Positions 6,952 to 14,990 of a stretch of 32,760 nucleotides of DNA are shown in pieces. Source of the DNA: JBECKR01 sp040235415 (GTDB lineage Bacteria; Acidobacteriota; Polarisedimenticolia; Polarisedimenticolales; Polarisedimenticolaceae). The notes below the pieces were generated by a model. That model did no database searches, was not told the origin of the DNA, and was given only the letters and a program-made list of their open reading frames with translations. How positions within the stretch are numbered: the first letter of the stretch is position 1; each line of letters starts with the position of its first letter. The stretch covers positions 1 to 32,760 of the forward strand of contig JBECKR010000046.1 of the NCBI GenBank assembly GCA_040235415.1, in the 5' to 3' direction. A program made the translations under genes and the position numbers.

Positions 6952-7866
6952 TCAGGTTCTCGGACTCGCTCCCGGGTCGTCCAGCGCAGCCCGCAGCGCG
7001 GCGAGGAACGCGTCGGGCCGCTCCATTCCGGGGTCGTCCGCCGCGTCCTCGACGACGTGCAGCGGCCAGCCGTAACGCTCGGCCGCGACCCGCGCGACCT
7101 CGAGCGGCGTCGCGAGATCGTGCCGCCCCCAGATCAGCGCCGTCGGGACCGAGATACGCTCGAGGTCCTCGGACGGGATCGCCGGCAGTCCGAACCGTTC
7201 CATCAGGCCCTGCTGCGTCGCGCCGAGCTCCGGCGTTCGGGCGCGGTCGAGGTCGTAGGCCCGCATCCAGTCCCAGCGCTCTCCGAGCCCGCGCCGCAGC
7301 GCGTCGAGGTCGAACGCGCAGCGTCGCCACAGGCGGTCGTGGGTTTCCTCGGTCGGCCCGGCGGCGAACTCGCCCAGCGCCCGTCCGAACTCCGGGGCCG
7401 GGCGGAACGGAGCGAGGCCGAGCGCGTCCACGAGGACCAGACGGTCGAGCCGTTCGCCCGCCACGGCGGCGAACCGGGCCGCGATGGCGCCCCCGAGAAC
7501 GTGCCCTACGACGGTCGGAGGCGTCGGGCAGGTGCGATCGATCAGAGCGTCGAGCCAGTCGAGCACGAGGTCGACCTCGACCGGACCGTCGATCGCCGCC
7601 GACGCGCCGTGCCCCGGAAGGTCGGGCGCGATCACGCGACGGTGGCGCAACAGCCCGGGGATCACGCGCAGCCAGTGCGCGGCGTATCCCCCGGGGCCGT
7701 GCAGCAGCACGATCGGGGGCCCGTCGCCACCTTCCAGGACGGCGGTCGACACCCCGTCGAGGCTGTGCCGCCGCTCGGTCAGCGGCAGGGTCGCGAGGAG
7801 CCGGCGGCGGGCGTCCGCCGCGGCGACGGTCGTTTCGTCGGTCGCTCGGGTCCGGATTCTGTCCAT
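6952..7866 (-). CDS. Alpha/beta-hydrolase-fold protein lacking canonical Ser and His
   Basis: A 304-residue alpha/beta hydrolase. The oxyanion region IVLLHGPGG, the turn VIAPDLPGHGAS and the acid-bearing strand TALIWGRHDLATP are normal. The nucleophile elbow, however, reads GHVLGG instead of GHSLGG, and the region that normally carries the catalytic His reads EDAADDPGMERPDAF, with no His. Two of the three triad residues are therefore absent although the fold is intact. I recall actinobacterial relatives with similar changes, so this may be a family trait rather than decay. I chose the ATG at 7866 for the GGAGG 5 nt upstream. Possible roles are a non-hydrolytic enzyme (lyase, dioxygenase-like) or a binding protein. 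Confidence 0.85.
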   Translation of the reverse strand: MDRIRTRATDETTVAAADARRRLLATLPLTERRHSLDGVSTAVLEGGDGPPIVLLHGPGGYAAHWLRVIPGLLRHRRVIAPDLPGHGASAAIDGPVEVDLVLDWLDALIDRTCPTPPTVVGHVLGGAIAARFAAVAGERLDRLVLVDALGLAPFRPAPEFGRALGEFAAGPTEETHDRLWRRCAFDLDALRRGLGERWDWMRAYDLDRARTPELGATQQGLMERFGLPAIPSEDLERISVPTALIWGRHDLATPLEVARVAAERYGWPLHVVEDAADDPGMERPDAFLAALRAALDDPGASPRT

Positions 7867-7880
7867 GGTTCCCTCCACGT

Positions 7881-7896
7881 CCGTTCCGGAGAACGG
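7881..7896. promoter_or_regulatory. Dyad upstream of the hydrolase gene
   Basis: CCGTTC-CGGA-GAACGG, with perfect 6-bp arms, ends about 15 bp upstream of the hydrolase start codon. A related half-site (GGTTCCGG) follows at 7895-7902. It could be an operator, but in such GC-rich DNA chance is a real alternative. Confidence 0.25.
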
Positions 7897-8005
7897 TTCC
7901 GGACGAGGTGTGCCACGGGCCGCGGCGAACGCGCTTCGGTGATAGCACCCAATCGCGACGCGGATCGGCGTGGGTGATTCCCGCCACGGGCGCGACCCGA
8001 CCGGA

Positions 8006-9634
8006 TCAGAGCAGGTCGTGCTCGTAGGCGTAGGCCGTGGCGGCGGCCCGGGACGGCACGCCGAGCTTGTTGAGGATGTTGCTCACGTGTCGATCCACCG
8101 TCCGCAAGCTCACGGCGAGCTCGGCCGCGATCGCCCGGTTCGTCTTGCCCGCGGCGATCCGGCGCAGGACTTGGAGCTCTCGCGGCGTCAGTCCGTGCGC
8201 GGCCGTCCGCCTCCCGGTCCCGAGGAGCGCGCCGGCTCGGGCGACGTCGGTCGCGGCCCCCAATCGATCGAGCGATGCCCGGGCCGCGTCGAGCTCGAGC
8301 TCCGCCGATTCGGCGTCCCCGAGACGGCGGCAGGTCTCGGCGATCCTCAGGCGCGTGCGCGCGCTTTCGTACGGCGCCTCGCCCTGCCGCCAGAGGGCCA
8401 GCGCGCGATGCAGGTCACGCAGTGCATCGCGTGCGCGGCCTTCGGCCAACGCGATCGCGCCGCGCGCATCGGACGCCAACGCCTGCAGAACGTCCGTCCC
8501 GTACCGCTCGGCGATATCGTGCAGCTCGGCAGAGGCGTCGCGCGCCTCCGGGACGTCGCCCGCCGCGAGCGCGACCTCGACGTACGCGGGGAGCAGCGAT
8601 GCACGGCGCAGCGGGTCGGCCGTCGCCTCCAACACGCGGCGCAACGCCGACCGTGCGGCGGCGGTGCGACCCTGGGCCAGGCGCAGCAGCGCGAGCCCCG
8701 GCTGCGGTTCCACGCCCGAGCGGCTGGCGTTGCGGTACTCCTGCTCCGCCGCGTCGAGCTCGCCGCGAAGGCGGTGGATCTCCCCTCGGCGATAGAACGC
8801 CGCCGCCGGCTCGCGCGCCCCGTCCTCGCCGGCGCGCTCGTGCGCTCGCTGCGTCTCGGCCATCGCTTCCGCCCACGAGCCGCGAAACTGCAGGACCTCC
8901 GCGCGATGCACGAGGCAGGTCCCGGTGAACGCCACCATCTCCGGCTGCCGCTCGCACCAGCGTCTCAACGCTTCGGTCCACTCCCGCGCGCGGCTCAACG
9001 CGAACACCTCCCGGCAGGCGTCGATCACGCTGCAGTAGATCAGGCCCGTGACGATCGGTGAGAGCTCCCCGGCGCTCGCCGCGACCATCACCTCGTCGAG
9101 CAGCTCGAGCCCGCGTTCGACGCGCTGCTCCCGGATGAGGGCGCGGCCCTGGAGATGCCGGGCGCACGCGATCAGGTCCGCGTCCGCGAACCGCTCGCCG
9201 ATGTCGGCCGCGAGAGTCGCGGCCTCGATTGCCGCGTCGCCGTCCCGCTCGCGTAGCCGCCGCTCCGCGACCGGCAGGAGGAGGTACCCGCGCTCGGCGC
9301 ATTCGCGGGATTCGACGAGGCGATGCGCGCGGGCGAGCCAGCCGTTGGCCCGCGCCGTCTCGCCTCGGAACGTCAGCGTCAGGCCCAGCCAGAAGGCACC
9401 GCGCGCGGCGCTCAGCGGCTCGTCCCGCCGCAGCCGCGCGAAGTGGGCGCGCTCCAGGTGTCGGTAGAACTCGGTTTCGCGGCCGACGAGATAGGCCGCA
9501 GCGGCCAGTCGCTCGAGATCCTCGGCGCCGAGATCGGCGGATCGGTCGGCGAGCGAGAGCAGACGGTAAGCCTCGCTCCACTTCCGCCGCCCGTAGCATT
9601 CGCGCGCGCGTTCGAGCACGTCCTCGACGCTCAT
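8006..9634 (-). CDS. TPR-repeat LuxR-family transcriptional regulator
   Basis: A 542-residue regulator. Residues 1 to about 470 are helical with degenerate tetratricopeptide repeats (for example YRRGEIHRLRGELDAAEQEY). Residues 480-542 are a GerE/LuxR helix-turn-helix: LTPRELQVLRRIAAGKTN followed by RAIAAELAVSLRTVDRHVSN. There is no P-loop, so this is not a MalT-type STAND ATPase but a TPR sensor fused to a DNA-binding domain. The ATG at 9634 overlaps the stop of the CPBP protease gene (ATGA), implying translational coupling. The protease and regulator may therefore act in one response; the signal is unknown. An open frame extending upstream to 10402 is a GC artefact overlapping the protease gene. 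Confidence 0.88.
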   Translation of the reverse strand: MSVEDVLERARECYGRRKWSEAYRLLSLADRSADLGAEDLERLAAAAYLVGRETEFYRHLERAHFARLRRDEPLSAARGAFWLGLTLTFRGETARANGWLARAHRLVESRECAERGYLLLPVAERRLRERDGDAAIEAATLAADIGERFADADLIACARHLQGRALIREQRVERGLELLDEVMVAASAGELSPIVTGLIYCSVIDACREVFALSRAREWTEALRRWCERQPEMVAFTGTCLVHRAEVLQFRGSWAEAMAETQRAHERAGEDGAREPAAAFYRRGEIHRLRGELDAAEQEYRNASRSGVEPQPGLALLRLAQGRTAAARSALRRVLEATADPLRRASLLPAYVEVALAAGDVPEARDASAELHDIAERYGTDVLQALASDARGAIALAEGRARDALRDLHRALALWRQGEAPYESARTRLRIAETCRRLGDAESAELELDAARASLDRLGAATDVARAGALLGTGRRTAAHGLTPRELQVLRRIAAGKTNRAIAAELAVSLRTVDRHVSNILNKLGVPSRAAATAYAYEHDLL

Positions 9635-10596
9635 GCGGCGTCCGGCTCCACGGTTGCCTCGGACGGGCGCCGATACCGCGCCAGGGCGTCGTGAAGCGCG
9701 ATCCGGCCGTGCCGCGTGCGGATCCACAGCAGGACCAGGCCGCACCCCACGACCGACGACAGCGTCGCGAGCAGCCCGCCCTCCGGGCCGAACGCGCCGC
9801 CGGTCCACAGCGGGGGACCGTGCTGCGTGACGGCGAGGAGCGCCTCGGGGGTCTCGGTCCCGCTCACCGGGAGGCCGAACACGGTCCCCTGGAACAGGTT
9901 CCAGGACAGGTGGATGCCGATCGGGATGGCGAGCTCGCCGGTCAGGACGTACGGCAGCCCGACCAGCAACGCCGTGACGAGGAAGATGTTGAGCGCGCTC
10001 ACGAGCGTCGAGCCGGCGTTCGAGAGGTGCGCGAGCCCGAAGACGAGGGACGAGATCGCCCAGGCCGCCACGATCGCGGCCCTCGGGTCGATCCGCCGTC
10101 CCGCGAGCCCCTCGGCGAGGTTGCGCAGCTGGTACCCGCGGAACGTCAGCTCCTCGTTCACCGCGACCACGGCGAACGCGAACACGCTCAGGAGCAGCGC
10201 GGGGAGCGGGGAAAGCCCGCTCTTCGTCACCGCACGGGTCTCGAGCTCGACCCAGCCCGCGAGGATCTCGACCAGGAAGATCGCGGTCATGAGCCCGGCG
10301 CCGAGCGCGAACCCGAAGCCGAGATCGATCCACGCGCGCGCGCTCAGGTGAAACCCGTACTCCGCGAACCGCCGCCGGTCGACGAACCGCGCCAGGAGCC
10401 ACGTGAAGCCGACGGCGAGGACGAGGTACACCGCGCTCCCGAGCGCCGTGCCGGCCGGCCCGGAGACGAGCCGGCGTCCGACGAGCGTGAACGCGACGAG
10501 CGCCACAACGAACAGCGCGAGCTGCAGGAGTATCCGCCAGCCGGCGCGCAGGCGCCGCTCGTGGCGGTTCCAGAACGGGAACGCGATCCGGCGCAT
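9631..10596 (-). CDS. CPBP-family intramembrane metalloprotease
   Basis: A 321-residue membrane protein (CAAX protease and bacteriocin-processing family, Abi) with about eight hydrophobic segments. The family's glutamate-rich and histidine motifs are present: E148-E149-xxx-R153 (NEELTFRGYQLRN), H190 (FGLAHLSN) and H229-xxx-N233 (HLSWNLFQG). Such proteins cleave substrates within the membrane. Bacterial roles include peptide maturation and self-immunity, but the partner here is unknown. It starts 4 bp after the methyltransferase stop and overlaps the LuxR regulator start by 4 bp, so the three genes look like one operon. Confidence 0.9.
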   Translation of the reverse strand: MRRIAFPFWNRHERRLRAGWRILLQLALFVVALVAFTLVGRRLVSGPAGTALGSAVYLVLAVGFTWLLARFVDRRRFAEYGFHLSARAWIDLGFGFALGAGLMTAIFLVEILAGWVELETRAVTKSGLSPLPALLLSVFAFAVVAVNEELTFRGYQLRNLAEGLAGRRIDPRAAIVAAWAISSLVFGLAHLSNAGSTLVSALNIFLVTALLVGLPYVLTGELAIPIGIHLSWNLFQGTVFGLPVSGTETPEALLAVTQHGPPLWTGGAFGPEGGLLATLSSVVGCGLVLLWIRTRHGRIALHDALARYRRPSEATVEPDAA

Positions 10597-10600
10597 CGGC

Positions 10601-11290
10601 TCAGCCCGCCTTCCGCGCCACGACGACGTACCGCGCCGTGCGGGTGGTCGGCAGCGCGTTCACCGCCGCCATGGGCTCCACCGCCTCGACGCGGAAGCCC
10701 GACGCCTCGAGGAGGTACGGCGTCAGCGCGGTCGTCTCGCACGCCGCGAGCGGCAGGACGTCGACCTCCTCCTGCCAGTGTCCGACCCATCCGGCCCGCC
10801 CGAACAGGCCGTCGATGACGACGACCGCGCCGCCGGGGACGAGCCACCGTCGCCAGATCGCGAACGCGGTCAGCGGGTCGAACAGGCCGCTCACGACCTG
10901 GCGCGACACGACGACGTCGAAACGACCGTCGGGGAACAGGTCGCGGTCCTCGATCCGGTCGCACGAGCCCGCGATCGCTACGACGTCCGCGAGGTCGGGC
11001 TTGCCGCGCAACACTGCGAGCATCGCGGGGGAGGGCTCGAGCGCGGTGACCGCGAGCCCCGGGACGCGCAGCAGCACGCGGGAGAGAGCGCCGGTGCCCG
11101 CGCCGACGTCGAGCACCTCCATCCCGGGCTCGAAGCGGAACACCCCGGCGAGGTCGGCGAGGTACGCGTCCCCGTCCTCGGGGCCGAGCAGGCCGAGGCC
11201 CGGCTGGCGGTCGTAGCGCTCGGCCTCCTCCGCGTCGTACTTCGCGGCGTGGCGCCCGCGCGCGGCCTCGCGTCGTGCGTGCCAGTCCAC
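10601..11290 (-). CDS. Class I SAM-dependent methyltransferase
   Basis: A 229-residue methyltransferase. The SAM-binding motif I is VLDVGAGTGALSRVLL (around residues 59-74), followed by VTALEPSPAML (motif II, with the acidic residue that binds the ribose) and a post-motif LVPGGAVVVIDGLFG. The N-terminus (DAEEAERYDRQPGLGLLGPEDGDAY) resembles methyltransferases of the UbiE/CapM-like small-molecule class, but the acceptor is not predictable. It is the first of the group methyltransferase, CPBP protease, LuxR regulator. The thioesterase gene ends 36 bp upstream. Confidence 0.87.
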   Translation of the reverse strand: MDWHARREAARGRHAAKYDAEEAERYDRQPGLGLLGPEDGDAYLADLAGVFRFEPGMEVLDVGAGTGALSRVLLRVPGLAVTALEPSPAMLAVLRGKPDLADVVAIAGSCDRIEDRDLFPDGRFDVVVSRQVVSGLFDPLTAFAIWRRWLVPGGAVVVIDGLFGRAGWVGHWQEEVDVLPLAACETTALTPYLLEASGFRVEAVEPMAAVNALPTTRTARYVVVARKAG

Positions 11291-11326
11291 GCTAGGGCCG
11301 CCCGAGCGCTTTCGGGATCTTCAGCA

Positions 11327-11833
11327 TCACGCACCCAGGAACGTCTTCCAGTTCTCCGGCAGCTCCGGCAGTCCCGCGATCGCCGCGAGCTTCTCCCGCG
11401 GCAGCGGGATGACCTTGAACTCCGCCTCGACGCACACGTTTCCGTCCTGCCTCCGCGCCTCGGTCCGGACGACGACGGGATCCCAGGCGCCGGCCTGCTC
11501 CTTGACGGAACCCTCGAGCACGAGCGGCTCGCCGATCGGTGCGGGGCTGCGGTACGTCGTCGTGGCCGATCGCAGGATCCAGCCGGCCCCGCGGTTCGGG
11601 CCGAGCAGCGTCGCGACCCAGGTCGAGAGGCAGTCGAGCGCGGTGTAGATCACGCCGCCGTGCGCGATGCCGGGAAAGCCGCTCATGCTCTCGAGCGGCC
11701 GGATCTCTCCCCGCAGGACTTCGGCGCGCTGCGGGTCGCGGACGACGGTGATCCGGAGGCCGGCGGCGTTGTCGTGGCCGCAGCCGAAGCAGGCGTTGTG
11801 CGGCAGGAGATCGCGATTCAGGACGCCGTCCAT
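11327..11833 (-). CDS. Hotdog-fold thioesterase, PaaI-like
   Basis: A 168-residue hotdog protein. The N-terminal CFGCGHDNAAGLRI and the core FPGIAHGGVIYTALDCLSTW are the usual signature of PaaI/4HBT-type acyl-CoA thioesterases, in which HGG and the following acidic residue (D in TALDC) act in catalysis. ATTTYRSPAPIGEPLVLEG is the typical second strand region. It presumably hydrolyses an acyl- or aryl-CoA, but specificity is unknown. It is upstream of the methyltransferase on the same strand and may share its transcript. Confidence 0.88.
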   Translation of the reverse strand: MDGVLNRDLLPHNACFGCGHDNAAGLRITVVRDPQRAEVLRGEIRPLESMSGFPGIAHGGVIYTALDCLSTWVATLLGPNRGAGWILRSATTTYRSPAPIGEPLVLEGSVKEQAGAWDPVVVRTEARRQDGNVCVEAEFKVIPLPREKLAAIAGLPELPENWKTFLGA

Positions 11834-11881
11834 GGCACCTCCGGCGCGCTGCGCCGCGCGTCCCGCGAGTGTACCGCAGCG

Positions 11882-13162
11882 CTACCTCGCGGGCCTCAAG
11901 AACTCGCGCACCGCGAGATCGCCGATCTTGCGGCCGAGCTTCGTCCCTTCCTCCGAGTCGTACCGGAAGTGGATCCCGAGGAATACCCGGGAGATGGCGC
12001 ACTCCTCCGCCGCCTCCGCGAAGCTCGAGAACGCGCGCGTCGCGGGGGCCATGCGGACCTTCGGCGACATCGGGCCCGCGGAGTCGACCTCGGGAATCGT
12101 CATCTCGAACGGACGATCCCGCCCGAACACGTCCGCCATGACCGTCATCGCCGCCGCGCAGACCGTGCCGTGCGCGGACGGGTACGACGGGAAGGCGTAG
12201 GTGTGGTCGTGGAGGTTGGTCCAGTCCGGGTCCTCCGCGGTGTCGGGGTTGCCGTCGTGCGAGGCCCGGCGGATCGCGGTGTACGGGCGCCAGTGGTTGT
12301 AGTGGAACTTGCCGTCGAACGAGGCGACGTAGCCGTCGAACACGCTCATGTTCAGGAGCGCGAACAGCCGGGCCGCCTCCCACGGGTCGAGACCGTCGGC
12401 CACGACGAGCTCGCGCGCCAGCCGGTTGTGCGAGCTCTCGACGAACTCCTTCCACCACATCGCGAAATGCGCCTGGCCGGCGGTTCGCGTCGCGCTCGCC
12501 CGGCGTCCGACCTCCTTGACCTCGTCGAACGCCCGGGTGTAGGCGTTGCTCGCGATCTCGGGCGGCGGCGGCGAGCGGAACCGGTCCGGGCTCCCGAGCA
12601 TGAACGGCGTCGCGACCGCCCAGCCCGCCCCGAACACGAACCCCTCGGGGGTCCCGCTGTGCTCGTTGAACTCGGCGTACACGCCGGGACCCATCGGGTG
12701 GAAGCGGTACGCGGGATCCGCGTCCCAGCCGTCTCCGTCCCGCGCCGCGAGAATCGCTGCGGCGGCGCGCTCCCCGAGCGCCCGCGCGGCGTCGGAGCGC
12801 GGCCAGCGCGCCCGCTCCGCTTCGAGGTCCGGCTCGCGGTCGGGGTACTGCGAGACGGCGACGGCGTAAGCCGCCTCGTTCGCGGCCGCCACCGGATCGG
12901 CGTCGGAGCGCGCGTCCGTCGGTCGGAACGGACGGTAGCGACGGTCGATCGCGTTGAGCGCGTCGTGCATCGCGAGATGCATCATGGCGGCCGTCCGCAC
13001 GCCCTTGAGCGTCAGGAAGCCGTCCTCGTCCTCGGCGACGGCGAAGATCCGCGCGTTCCACGCCACGACGACGTCCGCCGGGATCGCGTCCGGCGCGGCC
13101 GCGCCGCAGCCGAGGGCTGCGCCGGCGAGCAGCAGGGCGGGGAGAATCGCGAGTCGGTGCAT
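11882..13162 (-). CDS. Vanadium-dependent haloperoxidase/PAP2-like lipoprotein
   Basis: About 426 residues. The vanadate/phosphate-binding motifs of the vanadium haloperoxidase/PAP2 superfamily are present in order: K-x6-RP (KFHYNHWRPYTAIR), PSxH (FPSYPSAHGTV), and SRxxxGxHF (SRVFLGIHFRYD). The length and the wide spacing before motif 1 fit the bacterial haloperoxidase-like group rather than membrane PAP2 phosphatases. A lipoprotein signal (LLLAGAALGC, C19) suggests anchoring in the outer or inner membrane facing the periplasm. Halide specificity or a phosphatase role cannot be decided. The ATG at 13162 follows AAGGAGGAGCC. It is divergent from the HxlR-type regulator, which may control it. 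Confidence 0.87.
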   Translation of the reverse strand: MHRLAILPALLLAGAALGCGAAAPDAIPADVVVAWNARIFAVAEDEDGFLTLKGVRTAAMMHLAMHDALNAIDRRYRPFRPTDARSDADPVAAANEAAYAVAVSQYPDREPDLEAERARWPRSDAARALGERAAAAILAARDGDGWDADPAYRFHPMGPGVYAEFNEHSGTPEGFVFGAGWAVATPFMLGSPDRFRSPPPPEIASNAYTRAFDEVKEVGRRASATRTAGQAHFAMWWKEFVESSHNRLARELVVADGLDPWEAARLFALLNMSVFDGYVASFDGKFHYNHWRPYTAIRRASHDGNPDTAEDPDWTNLHDHTYAFPSYPSAHGTVCAAAMTVMADVFGRDRPFEMTIPEVDSAGPMSPKVRMAPATRAFSSFAEAAEECAISRVFLGIHFRYDSEEGTKLGRKIGDLAVREFLRPAR

Positions 13163-13214
13163 GGCTCCTCCTTCGTTTTCCGGAGAACCTAGCACCCGCC
13201 CGAGGTCGAGAGAT

Positions 13215-13231
13215 ACTTCAGAAACTGTAGT
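13215..13231. promoter_or_regulatory. Imperfect dyad between haloperoxidase and hxlR genes
   Basis: ACTTCAG-AAA-CTGTAGT: 7-bp arms with one mismatch in an AT-richer patch of the 103-bp divergent intergenic region. HxlR-family regulators often bind short dyads next to their own gene, so this is a candidate operator. No clear -35/-10 pair was identified. Confidence 0.35.
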
Positions 13232-13265
13232 TGATCCCGGGCGCCTCGGACGTCAGAATCCGTCC

Positions 13266-14003
13266 ATGTCGCACGGATACGGCCAGTACTGCCCGCTGTC
13301 GCTCGCGGCCGAGCTGCTGTGCCGGCGCTGGACCGTGCTCGTGATCAGCAGGGTCGCCGCGGGCTGCGGGCGCTTCAACGCCATCCACCGCGGGGTGCCG
13401 CAGATGTCGCCCGCGCTCCTGACCCAGCGCCTCGAGGAGCTCGTGCGCTACGGCATCCTCCGCGCCCGGGCGTCGCGGAACGGCCGCGGGCGCGCCTACG
13501 CGCTGACCGAGGCGGGCGAGGAGCTGACGCCGCTCGTCGAGGCCATGGCGGTCTGGGGCCAGCGCTGGGCCCGCGACATGAGGCCCGAGGACCTCGACCC
13601 GGCGTTCCTGGTCTGGAGCATGCACGCGCGGATGGACGGCGAGGCGATGCCGCCCGGGCGCACCGTCATCGAGTTCTCGTTCTCCGGCGCGCCCGCGAAC
13701 TGCCGGAGGTTCTGGCTCGTCGGCGACGACGGCGAGGTCGAGATGTGCCTCAAGGACCCGGGGTACGACGTCGACCTCAGCGTCGAATCCGACCTGCGGG
13801 TGTTCATCGAGGCCTGGCGCGGGATCCGCGACGTCAGGAGCGAGATCCGCGCGGGCCGGATCCGTCTCGACGGCCCCGCGGCGCTCCGCAGGGAGTTCCC
13901 GTCCTGGCTGCGCCTGCACGTCCTCGCGGGGGTGCCCCGCGCGCGGCCGGGGCGGGAGCGGCGGCTGTCGCGCGTCGCCGGCGCCCGGGCCCGGAGGGAC
14001 TAG
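13266..14003 (+). CDS. HxlR-family transcriptional regulator with C-terminal SCP2-like domain
   Basis: A 245-residue regulator. Residues 5-90 form an HxlR winged helix-turn-helix: CPLSLAAELLCRRWTVLVIS, FNAIHRGVPQMSPALLTQRL, and the wing region around GRGRAYALTEAG. Residues 115-245 form an extra domain with the pattern of a sterol-carrier-like (SCP2) ligand pocket (RTVIEFSFSGAPANCRRFWL). Proteins of this architecture are recurrent, but their ligands are unknown. The ATG at 13266 is the first in-frame Met giving a normal HxlR N-terminus. Its TAG stop abuts the opposite-strand stop of a 22-codon ORF. It is divergent from the haloperoxidase-like gene. Confidence 0.87.
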   Translation: MSHGYGQYCPLSLAAELLCRRWTVLVISRVAAGCGRFNAIHRGVPQMSPALLTQRLEELVRYGILRARASRNGRGRAYALTEAGEELTPLVEAMAVWGQRWARDMRPEDLDPAFLVWSMHARMDGEAMPPGRTVIEFSFSGAPANCRRFWLVGDDGEVEMCLKDPGYDVDLSVESDLRVFIEAWRGIRDVRSEIRAGRIRLDGPAALRREFPSWLRLHVLAGVPRARPGRERRLSRVAGARARRD

Positions 14004-14068
14004 GCGCGGGCGAGCGTCGCCGCGAGCCGGACCGCGCAGCACGCGCTCGGAAACGGGCGGCGGCGCAT
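14000..14068 (-). CDS. Possible 22-residue peptide downstream of a GNAT gene
   Basis: A short reading frame, MRRRPFPSACCAVRLAATLA followed by RA. It has an unusually good Shine-Dalgarno sequence (GAGAGGAGG, 4 nt before the ATG) that overlaps the stop of the acetyltransferase gene 11 bp upstream. Its stop overlaps the convergent hxlR stop (CTAG). It is Arg- and Ala-rich with one CC pair. No homologue is recognised. The strong ribosome site is the only real support, so it may not be functional. Confidence 0.3.
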   Translation of the reverse strand: MRRRPFPSACCAVRLAATLARA

Positions 14069-14079
14069 GGAGCCTCCTC

Positions 14080-14535
14080 TCAAAGCTCGAGCGTCATGAA
14101 GACGCTGTTGGGGTCCTCGACGTACTCTGCGAACGGCCCGCACGCCCGGAAGCCGAAGCGCGCGTAGAGGCTCCGGGCCGGCTCGAACGCCGCCATCGAG
14201 CCGGTCTCGAGGCTGAGCCTGCGGTACGACCGCCGCCGCGCCTCGTCCAGGATGTGCCGCAGCAGCGCCGACGCCACGCCTCTCCTCGCGTGCGCGGCCG
14301 CGGTCCGCATCGACTTGATCTCGCCGTGGCGCGGGTCGATCTCCCGGAGCGCGCCGCAGCCCAGAAGCTCCGCACCGTCCCACGCCGTCCAGAACGTGAC
14401 GTCGGGCCGCCGCAGCGCCTCGAGCGGGAGCGCGTGGATGCTCTCGGGCGGGGAGTGCCGCGCGACGCCGCGGAGGTGCTCCTCGAGTAGCCGCGCGATC
14501 TCGGGGCCGCTCAAGTCGTCGAGGCGGATCTCCAT
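14080..14535 (-). CDS. GNAT-family N-acetyltransferase
   Basis: A 151-residue acetyltransferase. MEIRLDDLSGPEIARLLEEH is a typical N-terminal strand and helix. KSMRTAAAHARRGVASALLR contains the acetyl-CoA pyrophosphate loop (RRGVAS), and LSLETGSMAAFEPARSLYAR plus FGFRACGPFAEY form the C-terminal half. The order of features and the ETG...F.PA..LY..FGF signature match the YsnE-like putative acetyltransferases. The start at 14535 is preferred because GAGGAG lies just upstream and the sequence before it is low-complexity (an open frame reaches 14622). It follows the SnoaL-like gene, which ends 14 bp upstream at 14550. Confidence 0.87.
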   Translation of the reverse strand: MEIRLDDLSGPEIARLLEEHLRGVARHSPPESIHALPLEALRRPDVTFWTAWDGAELLGCGALREIDPRHGEIKSMRTAAAHARRGVASALLRHILDEARRRSYRRLSLETGSMAAFEPARSLYARFGFRACGPFAEYVEDPNSVFMTLEL

Positions 14536-14549
14536 CGGCTCCTCGACCT

Positions 14550-14990
14550 CTACGTCGGCGCGTCGGGAGCCCCGGTCCCCGACCCCTCGTCCCCGACCGG
14601 CGTCGTCCGCATCGTTCGCCACACGACCTTCCAGCCGTCCGCGCGGCGCGAGAGCACCAGAAGGTCGTGGCCGCGCTCCCGGTGGGTCGTCCCGCCGACG
14701 TCGTAGGCGATCTCGAACGGGCAGAGGGCGACGGCCGTGTCGCCGACGAGGTCGATCCGTGGCTCGCCGGCCGAGAACTCGAGCGTGGTCGCCGCGGCGT
14801 CGTAGTCGCGGTACGACTGCACGTAGGCGTCCCGGCCGCGCACACGGTCGTCGGAGCCCGGCGGGGCGATCACCACGTCGTCCACCAGGACCTCCCCGAT
14901 GCGATCGTAGCGCCGGTTCCGCCAGTGGTCGTGGATGCCGAGGACGGCGCTCCGGATCGTCTCGAGATCGTTCGACGCTTCGCTCGTCAT
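14550..14990 (-). CDS. SnoaL-like/DUF4440-type NTF2-fold protein
   Basis: A 146-residue protein with the NTF2-like cone fold: helix MTSEASNDLETIRSAVLGIH, the strand pair GEVLVDDVVIAPPGSDDRVR, helix GRDAYVQSYRDYDAA, then three long strands ending GWKVVWRTM. Members include polyketide cyclases, isomerases and many proteins of unknown role; no catalytic residues can be assigned here. Its ATG overlaps the stop of the upstream methyltransferase gene (ATGA, 14987-14990), so translation is probably coupled. The C-terminal 15 residues are Gly/Pro/Asp-rich and probably unstructured. Confidence 0.85.
   Translation of the reverse strand: MTSEASNDLETIRSAVLGIHDHWRNRRYDRIGEVLVDDVVIAPPGSDDRVRGRDAYVQSYRDYDAAATTLEFSAGEPRIDLVGDTAVALCPFEIAYDVGGTTHRERGHDLLVLSRRADGWKVVWRTMRTTPVGDEGSGTGAPDAPT

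Noticed and set aside
5654..7987. A 777-codon open frame on the minus strand
   Set aside because: Only its last 245 codons are protein-like (the phosphoesterase); the rest is Arg/Pro-rich translation opposite or out of frame with real genes in GC-rich DNA.
10403..13192. A 929-codon plus-strand open frame
   Set aside because: It is antisense to the methyltransferase, thioesterase and haloperoxidase genes and has Arg/Glu/Val-rich low-complexity content with no domain.
14080..14090. The GNAT stop (TGA) as selenocysteine
   Set aside because: The sequence after it is Arg/Ala-rich with no domain, and the protein is already full length.
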